From: Pseudomonadota bacterium | Lineage (GTDB): Bacteria; Desulfobacterota; Desulfovibrionia; Desulfovibrionales; Desulfovibrionaceae | Reading direction: 5' to 3' | DNA: 64,000 nucleotides | NCBI GenBank assembly: GCA_023460395.1 | Contig: JAEWQB010000017.1 | Span: 1-64,000, forward strand | Shown here: piece after piece, positions 33,237 to 42,920 of the stretch | How the letters are laid out: each line of letters starts with the position of its first letter | Numbering within the stretch: the first letter of the stretch is position 1 | Notes under the pieces: generated by a model | Told to the model about the DNA's origin: nothing | The model's input: only the letters and a program-made list of their open reading frames with translations | Database searches by the model: none | Made by a program: the position numbers and the translations under genes

Positions 33237-33729
33237 GCGCGGTGTTATTCCCTGCGCCACGCCGTTGCGCGAACTCCCCGCCACATCACCACATCACCAT
33301 CCACGCCATACATACCGGGCGCACCACACGCACATCGCGTTTTGAAACGGAGCGACTGGCGGCATCCTCGCACCATACACTCCGAGCGCGCAGGCAAGGA
33401 GGCAGGCCACGGCCTCCCCATGTTTCCCACCACGCATACGCATTTTTTACCGATTCGCGGCATAAAACCCCTTGTTTGGGGATTGCTGGGCATAAAATTC
33501 GTGCGTATGCTTCGGGTGCCCTGTGTTGCGCTAAACAACCACCCGCACCACTACGCCAAACAGGCGACCATGACATAGTCCCTTGCCCGCAGAAAGGGCA
33601 CTGGCCTCGCGCACCAGCCCGGCAGTGGCACCGCAGCATTCTCTTTTGGCAATGCCCATTCCGGTTTCCCCTGCCTGTGGTTGCTGCGGGCTTGCCGCCA
33701 CAAAACTTTGCAACATCGCAGGAGAAGGC
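33237..33729. other. 493-bp gene-free stretch before the MarR gene
   Basis: Open frames on both strands here have poor codon use and no recognisable domain. It contains a small hairpin AACCCC-TTGTTT-GGGGA (about 33466-33481) between two GCATAAAA repeats. No manganese (yybP-ykoY) riboswitch pattern was found although mntP lies downstream. Confidence 0.4.
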
Positions 33730-34146
33730 GTGTCCATTACGGAACAACTAAACCACATTCTCGTGGAATTTTACGAGAAGCTCTCTTCATGGGAACACGA
33801 TGTGGTCCGTGAGAAAGGCCTTACACTGCCGCAGGTTCACACGCTGGAAGTCTTGGGCATACACGGCTCCATGCCCATGAAAACGCTGGCGCAACATATG
33901 GGGATTACCACAGGAACCCTTACTGTTCTGGCTGACCGACTGGAAGATAAAGGCTACATTCGGCGGCGTCCGCATGAAACGGACCGCCGGTCCACCATTG
34001 TGGAGCTGACAGCACCGGGCCTGACTCTATTTCACGAACACGACAGGCTCCATGCGCAACTAACTAAAGACCTTACCGCCGAGCTTTCCGAGGCGGATAA
34101 GATCACGCTACTCGCCTGCCTGCAAACCATGACTAAGGCTTTCTGA
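33730..34146 (+). CDS. MarR-family transcriptional regulator, 138 aa
   Basis: A winged-helix dimeric regulator. The fold shows LTLPQVHTLEVLGIHGSMPMKTLAQHMGITTGTLTVLADRLEDKGYIRRRPHETDRRSTIVELTAPG, with the recognition helix at TTGTLTVLADRLE and the wing arginines DRRS. The GTG at 33730 is chosen because GGAGAAGG precedes it; the open frame upstream encodes unlikely sequence. It ends one base before mntP, so both are co-transcribed and it probably senses a signal related to that exporter. No Cys or His cluster for metal sensing is evident. Confidence 0.88.
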   Translation: MSITEQLNHILVEFYEKLSSWEHDVVREKGLTLPQVHTLEVLGIHGSMPMKTLAQHMGITTGTLTVLADRLEDKGYIRRRPHETDRRSTIVELTAPGLTLFHEHDRLHAQLTKDLTAELSEADKITLLACLQTMTKAF

Positions 34147-34147
34147 T

Positions 34148-34735
34148 ATGAGCGCACTTGAACTGCTGGCTATTGCCATAGCTCTGGCTATGGACGCATT
34201 TGCCGTGGCTATTGCCACGGGTATACAACTCCAGTGTGGAAACACGCGCCAGACCTTTCGTCTGGCATGGCATTTTGGTCTATTTCAGGCCCTCATGCCC
34301 ATTATTGGCTGGTCGCTGGGGCTGACCGTCCGCAGCCATATAGAAGCATACGACCACTGGATCGCGTTCGCCCTGCTGGCATGGATAGGTATCCGCATGC
34401 TCCGTGAAGCATTTGAGACGGACGGGGAATCAGAACACCGCTGCGATCCCACCAAGGGCATTTCCTTAATAATGCTTTCCGTAGCCACCAGCATTGACGC
34501 GTTAGCCGTGGGGCTATCCATGTCGGTGCTGGGTATTTCCATATGGATTCCCGCATTGGTCATCGGCCTTGTGGCGCTGGTGGTGACGGCGGTAGGCATG
34601 CACGTGGGGCGCATGATTTCCGGCGCAACTCGGTTCGGGAAAATGGCAGAAGTGGCCGGGGGCGTCGCGCTCCTGCTCATTGGCATAAAAATACTCGCCG
34701 AACACGGAGTTTTCTCCGGCCTGCTGAACGTCTAG
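34148..34735 (+). CDS. mntP: Manganese efflux pump MntP
   Basis: A six-helix inner-membrane exporter that protects against Mn(II) excess. Both halves carry the repeat with the essential acidic residue: AIALAMDAFAVAIATGIQL near residue 12 and SVATSIDALAVGLSMSVLG near residue 115. HFGLFQALMPIIGW and MISGATRFGKMAEVAGGVALLLIGIKIL are also typical. The length of 195 aa is normal. It is coupled to the MarR gene, an unusual partner, since MntR or a manganese riboswitch usually controls it. Confidence 0.95.
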   Translation: MSALELLAIAIALAMDAFAVAIATGIQLQCGNTRQTFRLAWHFGLFQALMPIIGWSLGLTVRSHIEAYDHWIAFALLAWIGIRMLREAFETDGESEHRCDPTKGISLIMLSVATSIDALAVGLSMSVLGISIWIPALVIGLVALVVTAVGMHVGRMISGATRFGKMAEVAGGVALLLIGIKILAEHGVFSGLLNV

Positions 34736-34816
34736 CGCTCTGCCACGCGGGGATGCAAGCCGTGCCACTGCCGGAAAAAGGCGCGGCCCGGTGGCGCGGC
34801 CCGCAACACTTCCTAC

Positions 34817-37135
34817 TCAGGACCGCCGCTGCATACCTGTGATGATGGCATGCAGTCCCTGTGCCTGTTCCTGAAGTTTTCGCACCGCTTCCGCAGACTG
34901 CGTCATGGCGGTGGCGGTGCTTTCCGAGATGGCATTCACCTCCTGCGTGGAACGGCTTATTTGCTCCGACGTGGCGGACTGCTCCTCCGCCGCAGTGGCT
35001 ATGGCACTCACCTCCGCGGCTGATCCCTCCACCATGGACATAATCTGCTCCAGCATGGAGCCGGAAGCGCCAGCCAACTGGGTTCCCTGCTCCACGGCGG
35101 CAACAGCCTTCTCCGTGCCTTCCGTGGCGGTACGCGTGGCCTGCTGAATGGTTTCAATGGCAGAGCCTACCTCCCGCGTGGCGTGCATGGTTTTTTCCGC
35201 CAGTTTGCGCACCTCGTCAGCCACCACGGCAAAGCCACGCCCGGCGTCTCCCGCGCGGGCAGCCTCAATGGCGGCGTTTAGGGCCAGCAGGTTTGTCTGA
35301 TCCGCAATATCGGAAATAACATCAAGCACCTTGCCAATGTCCGCCACCTGCGTGCCCAAAGCATCCATTTGCGTCCTCAGGGCATCCGCCTCTTCATGCA
35401 CGCGGGTCATGGCGGCAAGCGTATCGCTAACAGCCTTCGCCCCTTCCCGTGCGCGGGTGGTCGCAGAATCCGCGTTGCCCGCCGCGTTGGCGGCGTTGCG
35501 CGCCACTTCCAGCACGGTGGCATTCATCTGCTCAATGGCAGTGGCGGCCTCTGCAATGCGTTCCTTTTGCATCCGCGCACCGCCCAGCGAGTCGTTGACC
35601 TGCTCGCGCAAGGCCCGCGCCGCTTCTTCCAAGCTGCGGGAGATGCTGTCCGCTTGCTCCGCAGCCCGCGCAATGCGTTCATTCTGCTCCAGAACCTGAC
35701 GCTCGGCCTCCCGAATGGCCGTCATATCAAAATACAACGTCAGCACGCCTATCTTGTTGCCGTCCAGATCATACACCGGAGTCGCGGTTACGGTGAGAAT
35801 CACCTGTTTTCCACTGGGAAGGGCATAGGTGGCCTCTTCCCTGAGTTGGCGCTCTTCTTCAAAGGCCCGCCATGAGCGGGTCATCCGCCCCGGTTCTCCA
35901 AAGTAAAACTCACCGGGGTCCATGCCCTGAACGGCATCAATGCTTATATTTTTTTCAAAAATATCCAGCAGTTCCTGATTAACAAACGTCATCTTCCGAT
36001 GACGGTCCGTTACGGCACATGGAAGAGTCATGCCCTTGAGCACGCCCTGTGCGAAACCAAATTTTTTCTTCAATTCCACACGGGTGGCTTCCAGATTTTC
36101 CGCCAATGCTTTAAGCTCGTAGCGATAGGAACCGTCCAATGACGCGCTGAAATCGCCTTGGGCCAGCGCACCGGAAAACGCCATAAGTCGTGTGATGGGG
36201 CGGGAAAGAAACCTGTTCATGCCAAAAAGCACCGCCACCACAATGGTCAGCAGCATTGCCACACCGATGCCGAGGATAAACAGGCGCTGCGCGTCCGCCA
36301 TGCTGGAAAGCTCAGATTCCGGCACGGTGAGGCTCACGTACCAGCCTGTTTCTGGATTACGCGAAAACGCCTGCACTTTCTGTTCGCCGCGATAGGGGTA
36401 GGAAAAAATAGAAGTCTCCGCGGCCTCGGCCTGCTTAAGCCGGGGATAGGCCGCGGACGGAGTGAGCAAAACCTTGGGGTTTGGGTGCGCTATAATAGTG
36501 CCGCTGGCGTCCATCATATATGCATACCCGGTTTTCCCCACGGCAATGGACGCGATATACCGCTCTACGAAACGGGAAAAGTCGGCATACACCACCACGC
36601 CGCCCACCACGGAATCGTCAATAAAATCGCGGAGCCGGTGCCCCACACCCAAAAGTAATGAGCCGTCTTGCGGGTCTGGCAGCACCGTGGAAGCCACATA
36701 GTCTTCCCTGTCCCCGTCAAGGAGATCGGCCTTCCATGTTCCCAGTAGAGCGGTGCCATTTTGCAAAGGCTGCCCTTGTGGCCCCACACCCATAGTGATG
36801 GCACCGTCTTTGCCGAAGACAAAGGCGTAGCGGGCCACGTCATTCAGGCCCATCTGGGCGGTGAGCAGCTTCAGACCTTCGTCGTCCGCTCCCCACGCTC
36901 CGTTAATGATGCCATGATCCTTGGCGAGAAATCGGATAGTATTGCGTTCCATGGTCAGCAGGTCGCTCAGAGCCACCTGTGCCACCCGGCAGTTTTGCCG
37001 CATGTCTTCCGTCTGCAACGACGTGACCAGTGCCCGGCTGGACGTGCCCACATACAACACCAAAACCGCCATGGCACAGAAGATCAGCGCGGCGATAACC
37101 GCGCAAAGCTCCGTGGCAATGCTTCGCAGCTTCAT
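34817..37135 (-). CDS. Methyl-accepting chemotaxis protein with Cache and PAS domains, 772 aa
   Basis: A transmembrane chemoreceptor. Helix TM1 is at about 10-30 and a large periplasmic Cache-type ligand domain spans about 35-290, containing VGKTGYAYMMDASGTIIAHPNPKVLL. TM2 is at about 295-315, followed by a HAMP-like segment (SRPITRLMAFSGALAQGDF). A cytoplasmic PAS domain (about 375-490) is inserted before the signalling hairpin. The hairpin tip is DIADQTNLLALNAAIEAARAGDAGRGFAVVADEVRKLAEKT, fully conserved. The start is the ATG at 37135 with GGGGG upstream. The ligand is unknown. The adjacent region does not encode other che genes. Confidence 0.95.
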   Translation of the reverse strand: MKLRSIATELCAVIAALIFCAMAVLVLYVGTSSRALVTSLQTEDMRQNCRVAQVALSDLLTMERNTIRFLAKDHGIINGAWGADDEGLKLLTAQMGLNDVARYAFVFGKDGAITMGVGPQGQPLQNGTALLGTWKADLLDGDREDYVASTVLPDPQDGSLLLGVGHRLRDFIDDSVVGGVVVYADFSRFVERYIASIAVGKTGYAYMMDASGTIIAHPNPKVLLTPSAAYPRLKQAEAAETSIFSYPYRGEQKVQAFSRNPETGWYVSLTVPESELSSMADAQRLFILGIGVAMLLTIVVAVLFGMNRFLSRPITRLMAFSGALAQGDFSASLDGSYRYELKALAENLEATRVELKKKFGFAQGVLKGMTLPCAVTDRHRKMTFVNQELLDIFEKNISIDAVQGMDPGEFYFGEPGRMTRSWRAFEEERQLREEATYALPSGKQVILTVTATPVYDLDGNKIGVLTLYFDMTAIREAERQVLEQNERIARAAEQADSISRSLEEAARALREQVNDSLGGARMQKERIAEAATAIEQMNATVLEVARNAANAAGNADSATTRAREGAKAVSDTLAAMTRVHEEADALRTQMDALGTQVADIGKVLDVISDIADQTNLLALNAAIEAARAGDAGRGFAVVADEVRKLAEKTMHATREVGSAIETIQQATRTATEGTEKAVAAVEQGTQLAGASGSMLEQIMSMVEGSAAEVSAIATAAEEQSATSEQISRSTQEVNAISESTATAMTQSAEAVRKLQEQAQGLHAIITGMQRRS

Positions 37136-37279
37136 TGGACCCCCGAACGGCAAAACGTGTATGGCCCCCATGCCTTTTCAGAAGCGGCTTCCGCCTGAAT
37201 TACGCACAACAGATATGCACAGGGTACAAAGTCATATCGGATATGACAAGAAATCCGACAGGGGGAATGGTGAATTTTT

Positions 37280-38026
37280 TTATGGCTTTCGCAGATACGC
37301 GATAAATTCTTGATTGCCCTTCGGTCCCTTGAGACGGGAGGGGACGACCCCCAGTACCTCTAACCCCAACTGCTCACGGGCAAAGCCGCAAACCATCTCC
37401 ACCGCTTCCGTATGGAGAGCCGGATCGCGCACAACACCTTTGTCGGTGCGGTCCGGGCCGACCTCGAATTGGGGTTTAATCAGCACTGCCAGTTCCCCGC
37501 CAGTGCGTAAAAACCGCACGCAGGGGGGCAAAATAAGCGTGAGGGAGATAAAAGAAACATCCGCCACAACCATGTCCACGGGTTCGGGGATAAGAGTATC
37601 CGGCGCGGTGCGCAGGTTCGTGCGCTCCAGATTGATGACGCGGGTGTCCTGCCGCAACCGTTCATGCAACTGCCCATACCCCACGTCCACAGCGTAAACG
37701 CGCGCCGCCCCATGCTGAAGCAGGCAGTCGGTAAAGCCGCCCGTGGATGCCCCGGCATCCAGCACCACCCGGCCTGTCACATCCAGACCGAAGTGTTCCA
37801 GCGCTGTGAGCAATTTGTAGGCTCCACGGCTGACAAAACGCTCCACACCGCGCAGCTCAAACCGTGTATCCACCGGGAGTCTGTGCCCCGGCTTGTCCAC
37901 CGGCACAGGTGCCTCTCCGCGCAGCAGATACACCTGCCCCGCCATGATGTATCGTTTCGCCTGCTCCCGGCTTTCCGCCAGCCCGGCTTCGTACACCAAC
38001 TGATCTGCGCGTTCCTTCACCGCCAT
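37280..38026 (-). CDS. tlyA: TlyA-family rRNA 2'-O-methyltransferase
   Basis: It has an S4 RNA-binding domain at residues 1-60 (RADQLVYEAGLAESREQAKRYIMAGQVYL), then an FtsJ-like Rossmann methyltransferase: KLLTALEHFGLDVTGRVVLDAGASTGGFTDCLLQHGA with the SAM motif, then VVADVSFISL and LIKPQFEVG with the catalytic Lys. In other bacteria TlyA methylates ribosomal RNA cytidines; some homologues are called hemolysins on older evidence. I place the start at the ATG at 38026 (GGGAG 5 nt before); one at 38038 is in frame but overlaps its own ribosome binding site. Confidence 0.92.
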   Translation of the reverse strand: MAVKERADQLVYEAGLAESREQAKRYIMAGQVYLLRGEAPVPVDKPGHRLPVDTRFELRGVERFVSRGAYKLLTALEHFGLDVTGRVVLDAGASTGGFTDCLLQHGAARVYAVDVGYGQLHERLRQDTRVINLERTNLRTAPDTLIPEPVDMVVADVSFISLTLILPPCVRFLRTGGELAVLIKPQFEVGPDRTDKGVVRDPALHTEAVEMVCGFAREQLGLEVLGVVPSRLKGPKGNQEFIAYLRKP

Positions 38027-38279
38027 GCCGACTCCCATACCTTCCCTTGACTTTCCTCGGTAGCGGACATACCCCCACGGTACCCTGTGGTGCGGGCCAC
38101 CTGACGGCGACGAATTCCCCCGCCCCAAACGGCAGCCGACCGCAGGACAGGAAACACGTCCCCTTGCGAGGGGTTTTCCACTACACTAACGGAGAACGGG
38201 GCACAACAAATAATCCCTTGCCTTCACCTTATGTTTGCAGTATGAGCTTCCGTTCCGCATCTTCCGTGAGGAGTATACT

Positions 38280-38486
38280 ATGAAAAATGATATCCATCCT
38301 AAAGTGTATCTGGCCAAGGTAACCTGCGCCTGCGGGTACGAATCCGAACTGCGCACCACCAAAGGCCCTGAAGTGGCTGTGGAAATCTGCTCCCAGTGCC
38401 ACCCCTTCTACACCGGCAAACAACGCCTGCTGGACAGCGCTGGCCGTATCGACCGCTTCCGCAAAAAGTACGCAAAGTTTCAATAA
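38280..38486 (+). CDS. rpmE: Ribosomal protein L31
   Basis: A 68-aa large-subunit protein. The zinc-binding C+ form is present, with CAC near residue 16 and CSQCHPFYTGKQ near residue 37; the final RFRKKYAKF is typical. GAGGAG precedes the ATG. A terminator follows, although the DUF1385, prfA and prmC genes lie in line downstream. Confidence 0.97.
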   Translation: MKNDIHPKVYLAKVTCACGYESELRTTKGPEVAVEICSQCHPFYTGKQRLLDSAGRIDRFRKKYAKFQ

Positions 38487-38513
38487 CAATCGCGGCTTTA
38501 CGGATTCTTCGGC

Positions 38514-38569
38514 CGTTGCCAGACGTACAGGCAACGATTTTTCCTCCCCGGATACACTCTCCGGGGAGG
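38514..38569 (+). terminator. Terminator after rpmE and a second hairpin
   Basis: CGTTGCC / GGCAACG (38514-38536) is followed by ATTTTT. A second stem, CCTCCCCGGA / TCTCCGGGGAGG (38543-38569), follows at once and may fold in the leader of the DUF1385 gene. Confidence 0.75.
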
Positions 38570-38596
38570 AATGTCCCATTGTTTACGGGGGTCCAA

Positions 38597-39607
38597 GTGA
38601 AAGGAACGCGCAACGCTCTTTGCGGCGCAGTTGCCGTACTCGGCGCGGCCGCGCGGTGCGCGGTGGGCGGACAGGCTGTCATGGAAGGCGTAATGATGCG
38701 CAACGAAGACAGGCTGTCTATTGCTGTACGCAAGCCCGACGGTTCTATTATTGTGGGCAACCGCCCATGGTTCAGCCTGACAACCGCTCCTTTTTTTAAA
38801 CGACCCTTCATCCGGGGCTTTCCCATTCTGCTTGAAACCTTGGTGAATGGCATAAAGGCCCTAAATTTTTCCGCCACGCAGGCTGTAGACGAGCAAACAG
38901 AAGGCGAGCTGAAACCATGGCACTTAGCCCTGACGCTGCTTGTTTCCGTTGTGCTTGCGCTGGGCCTTTTCGTGGTGCTGCCCCATCTTTTCTCCATGCT
39001 CATGAATTATCTGGGGCTTGGCGGCGATGCGGACGGCCTGTCCTTCCACGTATGGGACGGCGTGTTTAAATTCGGCATCTTCCTCAGCTACATCCTTGCC
39101 ATCTCTTTCATCCCGGACATCCGGCGGGTGTTTCAATACCACGGGGCGGAGCATAAGGTCATATGGACATATGAAGACGGCTCCGCTGTCACGCCCGGTT
39201 CCGCGAGCCTGCGCAGCCGGTTGCACCCCCGTTGCGGCACCACCTTTTTGCTTTTTGTGCTTTCCATCGCCATCATTCTGCACACGGTACTGGTGCCCGC
39301 ATTGTTGTTGGTATGGACGCCGGACAGCACGGCAGTGAAGCATGGATTCATCATCCTGCTCAAGCTCATGCTCATGGTGCCCATCAGCGCCATAGCGTAT
39401 GAGGCCATCAAGTATTCCGCCCGCATCAACGACACTGTATGGGGTCGCATGCTCAGTGCGCCGGGCATGTTGCTCCAGATGCTGACCACGCACGAACCGG
39501 ACAAGGGCCAGCTTGAGGTTGCCATTGTCGCCCTTAAAGAGGCGCTAGGCCCGGAAGAAGCGGCGGAAGTGCATGCCCCCGTGTACACAGTCTCGGAGAA
39601 AATATAA
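38597..39607 (+). CDS. DUF1385 membrane protein, 336 aa
   Basis: A conserved inner-membrane protein of unknown function (DUF1385). It begins with the family signature VGGQAVMEGVMMRNEDRLSIAVRKPDG, then four or so helices (around 100-130, 160-180, 225-255 and 270-295). The middle signature YHGAEHKVIWTYEDG, with LHPRCGTTFLLFVL, is strongly conserved in the family and rich in His, Glu and Cys. The start is a GTG at 38597 after GGGGG; the open frame extends upstream into rpmE. Its TAA overlaps the prfA ATG by one base, so it is tied to translation-termination genes by coupling. Confidence 0.9.
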   Translation: MKGTRNALCGAVAVLGAAARCAVGGQAVMEGVMMRNEDRLSIAVRKPDGSIIVGNRPWFSLTTAPFFKRPFIRGFPILLETLVNGIKALNFSATQAVDEQTEGELKPWHLALTLLVSVVLALGLFVVLPHLFSMLMNYLGLGGDADGLSFHVWDGVFKFGIFLSYILAISFIPDIRRVFQYHGAEHKVIWTYEDGSAVTPGSASLRSRLHPRCGTTFLLFVLSIAIILHTVLVPALLLVWTPDSTAVKHGFIILLKLMLMVPISAIAYEAIKYSARINDTVWGRMLSAPGMLLQMLTTHEPDKGQLEVAIVALKEALGPEEAAEVHAPVYTVSEKI

Positions 39608-40677
39608 TGTTTTCCAAACTCGAAAATCTTGAGCGCCGGTTTGAAGATCTTGAGCAACAGCTCAGTTCGCCGGAAGTCTTTTCCGATCAGGAACGCTACC
39701 GCCAGCTCACCAAGACGCACGCGGACCTCAAGCTTGTGGTTGACGCTTTCCGCAAGTACCGCTCTGTGCGGCATGATCTTGACGAAAATCGCCAGCTTAT
39801 GCGCGACAGCGACCCCGACATTGCGGAAATGGCCCGCGAAGAAGTCAAAAGCATGGAGCAGGAGCTGCCCATACTGGAAAACGAGCTGAAAATTTTACTC
39901 CTGCCCAAAGACCCCATGGACGAGAAAAACTGTATTCTCGAAATCCGCGCGGGAACCGGCGGTGAGGAAGCGGCCCTGTTCGCCGGGGACTTATTCCGCA
40001 TGTACAACCGTTACGCGGAAAGCGTGGGCTGGCGCATGGAGCTGATGGAAGCCAGCGAAACAGGCACCGGCGGATTCAAAGAAGTTATCGCTCTCATCAA
40101 AGGCGACCGGGTATATAGCCGCCTGAAATTTGAATCGGGCATTCACCGCGTGCAACGTGTTCCCGCCACGGAAACTCAGGGGCGCATTCACACCTCGGCA
40201 GCCACAGTGGCGGTCATGCCTGAGGCGGAGGAAGTGGACCTGAACATCCGCCCGGAAGATCTGCGTTTCGACGTATACCGGTCCTCTGGCCCCGGCGGAC
40301 AGTCGGTGAATACCACAGACTCCGCAGTGCGCGTTACCCACATCCCCACCGGACTTGTGGTCTGCTGTCAGGACGAAAAATCGCAGCATAAGAACAAAGC
40401 CAAAGGCCTGAAAATTCTTTCCTCCCGCCTGCTCCAGTTGGAACAGGATAAACAGCACGCCGAGCAGGCGGAGCAACGGAAGCTGCTCGTGGGGTCCGGT
40501 GACCGCTCCGGGCGCATCCGCACATATAACTTCCCACAGGGACGTTGCACGGATCACCGCATCAACCTCACACTCTATAAGTTGGATGCCGTCATGGAAG
40601 GTGATCTGGACGAACTGCTCGACGCACTGGTGACGCACGACCAGACGGAAGCCCTACAGGCGCAGGCAGAGGCATAA
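39607..40677 (+). CDS. prfA: Peptide chain release factor 1
   Basis: It recognises UAA and UAG and triggers release of the finished protein. The catalytic GGQ is in SSGPGGQSVNTTDSAVRVTHIPTG near residue 232, and the usual N-terminal coiled coil is present. The 356-aa length is normal. It is followed 3 bp later by prmC, the enzyme that methylates the Gln of that GGQ. Confidence 0.98.
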   Translation: MFSKLENLERRFEDLEQQLSSPEVFSDQERYRQLTKTHADLKLVVDAFRKYRSVRHDLDENRQLMRDSDPDIAEMAREEVKSMEQELPILENELKILLLPKDPMDEKNCILEIRAGTGGEEAALFAGDLFRMYNRYAESVGWRMELMEASETGTGGFKEVIALIKGDRVYSRLKFESGIHRVQRVPATETQGRIHTSAATVAVMPEAEEVDLNIRPEDLRFDVYRSSGPGGQSVNTTDSAVRVTHIPTGLVVCCQDEKSQHKNKAKGLKILSSRLLQLEQDKQHAEQAEQRKLLVGSGDRSGRIRTYNFPQGRCTDHRINLTLYKLDAVMEGDLDELLDALVTHDQTEALQAQAEA

Positions 40678-40680
40678 CCC

Positions 40681-41559
40681 ATGCCGTTGCCCCGACCGGA
40701 ACCGTGCACTATACGGACCGTTCTCATGGCCTTCTCGGACTACCTGTCCGGGAAGGCCGTTGATTCTCCACGCCTCTCTGCCGACCTCATCTGCATGCAT
40801 GTGCTGGGTACGGACCGGCTTCGCCTGATAACCGAGTCAGACCGGCCTGTCTCTGTTGAACAGTGGAGTGTCATGCGCGAGTTGGTTCTGCGCCGAGGAA
40901 CGGGAGAACCCGCCGCGTACCTTTTGGGCACGCGCGAATTTTACGGTCGCGAGTTCATGGTGAGCCCGCATACCCTCATCCCCCGCCCGGAAACGGAACA
41001 TATTATTGATGCGGTGGTCGCCCGCAGCTCCCAACACACTCCGCTTACCTTTGCCGACCTTGGAACTGGCAGCGGCTGTCTGGCCGTGACCTTAGCGACG
41101 GAACTACCGCACGCACAAGGAATCGCGGTGGACATTTCCCCCGGCGCATTGTCTGTGGCATCGGCTAACGCCCGGAAACACGGCGTGGCAAACCGTATTA
41201 CCTGCGTGCGTGGCAGCTTTCTCACCCCGCTCTTCCGGGCGAGCACACTGGACTGCCTTGTTACCAACCCCCCTTATGTTAGCCGGAAAGAGTATTCATC
41301 CCTGAGCCACGAAGTTCGCGATTTTGAACCTGAAAGCGCACTAGTTCCCGGTCCGCGCGGGGTGGAGCACGCACTGGCCCTCATCCCCCTTGCTGCTGAC
41401 TGGCTCCGCCCCGGCGGGTGCTTCCTCATGGAAATGGGCTACACGCAGGGGGAATTCCTGCTCAGGCAACTCACCGCCACCCCGCAGACGTGGCGGGCGG
41501 CGCATATTCTGCGCGACCTTGCCGGGCTTGACCGTATCCTCTACGCAGAGCGGGTCTGA
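40681..41559 (+). CDS. prmC: Release factor glutamine N5-methyltransferase
   Basis: It methylates the GGQ glutamine of the release factors. The SAM-binding core is FADLGTGSGCLAVTLATELP near residue 122 and the catalytic NPPY is in CLVTNPPYVSRKEYSSL. The N-terminal helical domain (RGTGEPAAYLLGTREFYGREFMV) matches HemK/PrmC. It is directly downstream of its substrate gene. Confidence 0.97.
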   Translation: MPLPRPEPCTIRTVLMAFSDYLSGKAVDSPRLSADLICMHVLGTDRLRLITESDRPVSVEQWSVMRELVLRRGTGEPAAYLLGTREFYGREFMVSPHTLIPRPETEHIIDAVVARSSQHTPLTFADLGTGSGCLAVTLATELPHAQGIAVDISPGALSVASANARKHGVANRITCVRGSFLTPLFRASTLDCLVTNPPYVSRKEYSSLSHEVRDFEPESALVPGPRGVEHALALIPLAADWLRPGGCFLMEMGYTQGEFLLRQLTATPQTWRAAHILRDLAGLDRILYAERV

Positions 41560-41725
41560 CAACTCGCAACGCTGCTGAAGCAAATGCGTGTAGAAAAAAC
41601 AACACATTGCTGAAAATCCACACTCTCCGCAATATTTCCTAAAAGAAATTTTTAATAATTACGCCATGATACAACACCAAGAGATAAGGCATGCTTTTTG
41701 CTGTATCGGTGTCGGAGGCGTCATA

Positions 41726-42643
41726 ATGAAGCAAACAACGATTAAAAAAGCAACCGGTTGCTCCGGCATCGGTCTTCATAGCGGCAAGATAGTAAAGCTG
41801 TCCCTTTCCCCCGCCCCGGAGGATACGGGCATAGTTTTTCACATCCACGGCGAAGACGGCGTGAAAGTTATCACTCCCGATCCCGAATCGGTCATTGCCA
41901 CCGGCCTCGCCACCACGCTGGGCCTGGACGGAGTGTCCGTAGCCACAGTGGAACACTTGCTGGCTGCCATCGCCGGGCTTCAGATAGATAACATCCGCAT
42001 AGACGTGGAAGGCGGCGAAGTGCCCATCATGGATGGTAGCGCGGCTTCCTTCACGTTCCTCCTGCGCGACGCCGGACTTGTTCGCCAGCGGCGCGACCGC
42101 GTTGTGCGCCGCATCCGCAAGGCGCTGACTTTCGAGCGCGACGGAAAGTACATCAAGGCCTCGCCCTACGCCGGTCTGCGCATAGACTACACCATTGACT
42201 TCGACCACCCTCTGATTGGTCGCCAATGCCGCCGGGTGGAAATAACGCCGGAAACCTTCGTGCGCGACATCGCCAAGGCCCGGACGTTCGGCTTCTTGCG
42301 CGAAGTAGAGTATATGCGGAAGAACAATCTCGCACTGGGTGGCTCACTGGACAACGCCATCGTGCTAGATGAATACACGGTGCTGAACGAAGACGGTCTG
42401 CGTTTTGAAGACGAATTCGTGCGGCATAAAATTTTGGACTTTATCGGCGACATGGCGATGCTGGGCGCTCCCCTGCAGGGCCATTTCGAGGTGCACGCCT
42501 CTGGACACGCGCTGAACAACGGATTTTTGCGCACGCTGCACGCCAACGAAGATATCTATCTTGAAACCGTGGAACTGTCCGCGTTTCAGCCCTCGCACGA
42601 AGGCGCACGGGCTGTCGCTGGCGAAGCCGTGGCTGCCATTTAG
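41726..42643 (+). CDS. lpxC: UDP-3-O-acyl-N-acetylglucosamine deacetylase
   Basis: The committed step of lipid A synthesis, so the organism has an LPS outer membrane. Zinc ligands are visible in SVATVEHLLAAIAGLQ (His) and in FEDEFVRHKILDFIGDMAMLG (His and Asp); the catalytic-site His is in GHFEVHASGHALN. The 305-aa length is normal. The start at 41726 has GGAGG 7 nt before; the frame is open 20 codons further without support. A terminator follows. Confidence 0.97.
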   Translation: MKQTTIKKATGCSGIGLHSGKIVKLSLSPAPEDTGIVFHIHGEDGVKVITPDPESVIATGLATTLGLDGVSVATVEHLLAAIAGLQIDNIRIDVEGGEVPIMDGSAASFTFLLRDAGLVRQRRDRVVRRIRKALTFERDGKYIKASPYAGLRIDYTIDFDHPLIGRQCRRVEITPETFVRDIAKARTFGFLREVEYMRKNNLALGGSLDNAIVLDEYTVLNEDGLRFEDEFVRHKILDFIGDMAMLGAPLQGHFEVHASGHALNNGFLRTLHANEDIYLETVELSAFQPSHEGARAVAGEAVAAI

Positions 42644-42665
42644 CCTCCCCTCTTTCTGCACCCTC

Positions 42666-42695
42666 CAAGGCCGCCTTCCGGGCGGCCTTTTCTTT
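42666..42695 (+). terminator. Terminator of lpxC
   Basis: AAGGCCGCC / GGCGGCCTT with a 4-nt loop is followed by TTTCTTT, 25 bp past the stop. Confidence 0.9.
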
Positions 42696-42920
42696 GCGCA
42701 CCGCCTGTGCTAGGGTCCGGCACGCAACGTGCGGGACTTTCCTGCGGCATTGTCGCAAACACGGTTTTCCACCCCGTCCCCAAACGGATGTGAACAGGCG
42801 CGACCACGGCGCGAATGTGGCGATACTCCTGCCTTTCGGCCCTGCCGGAAAAAATATTCAGGGAACGCCATTTTTCGCTTGCCAAATGTGCGGACCGCGT
42901 ATAAACACACATCTCCGTTG

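Noticed and set aside
33286..33747. A 153-codon minus-strand frame before the MarR gene
   Set aside because: Rich in Cys, Trp and Arg with no domain; typical of random GC-rich sequence.
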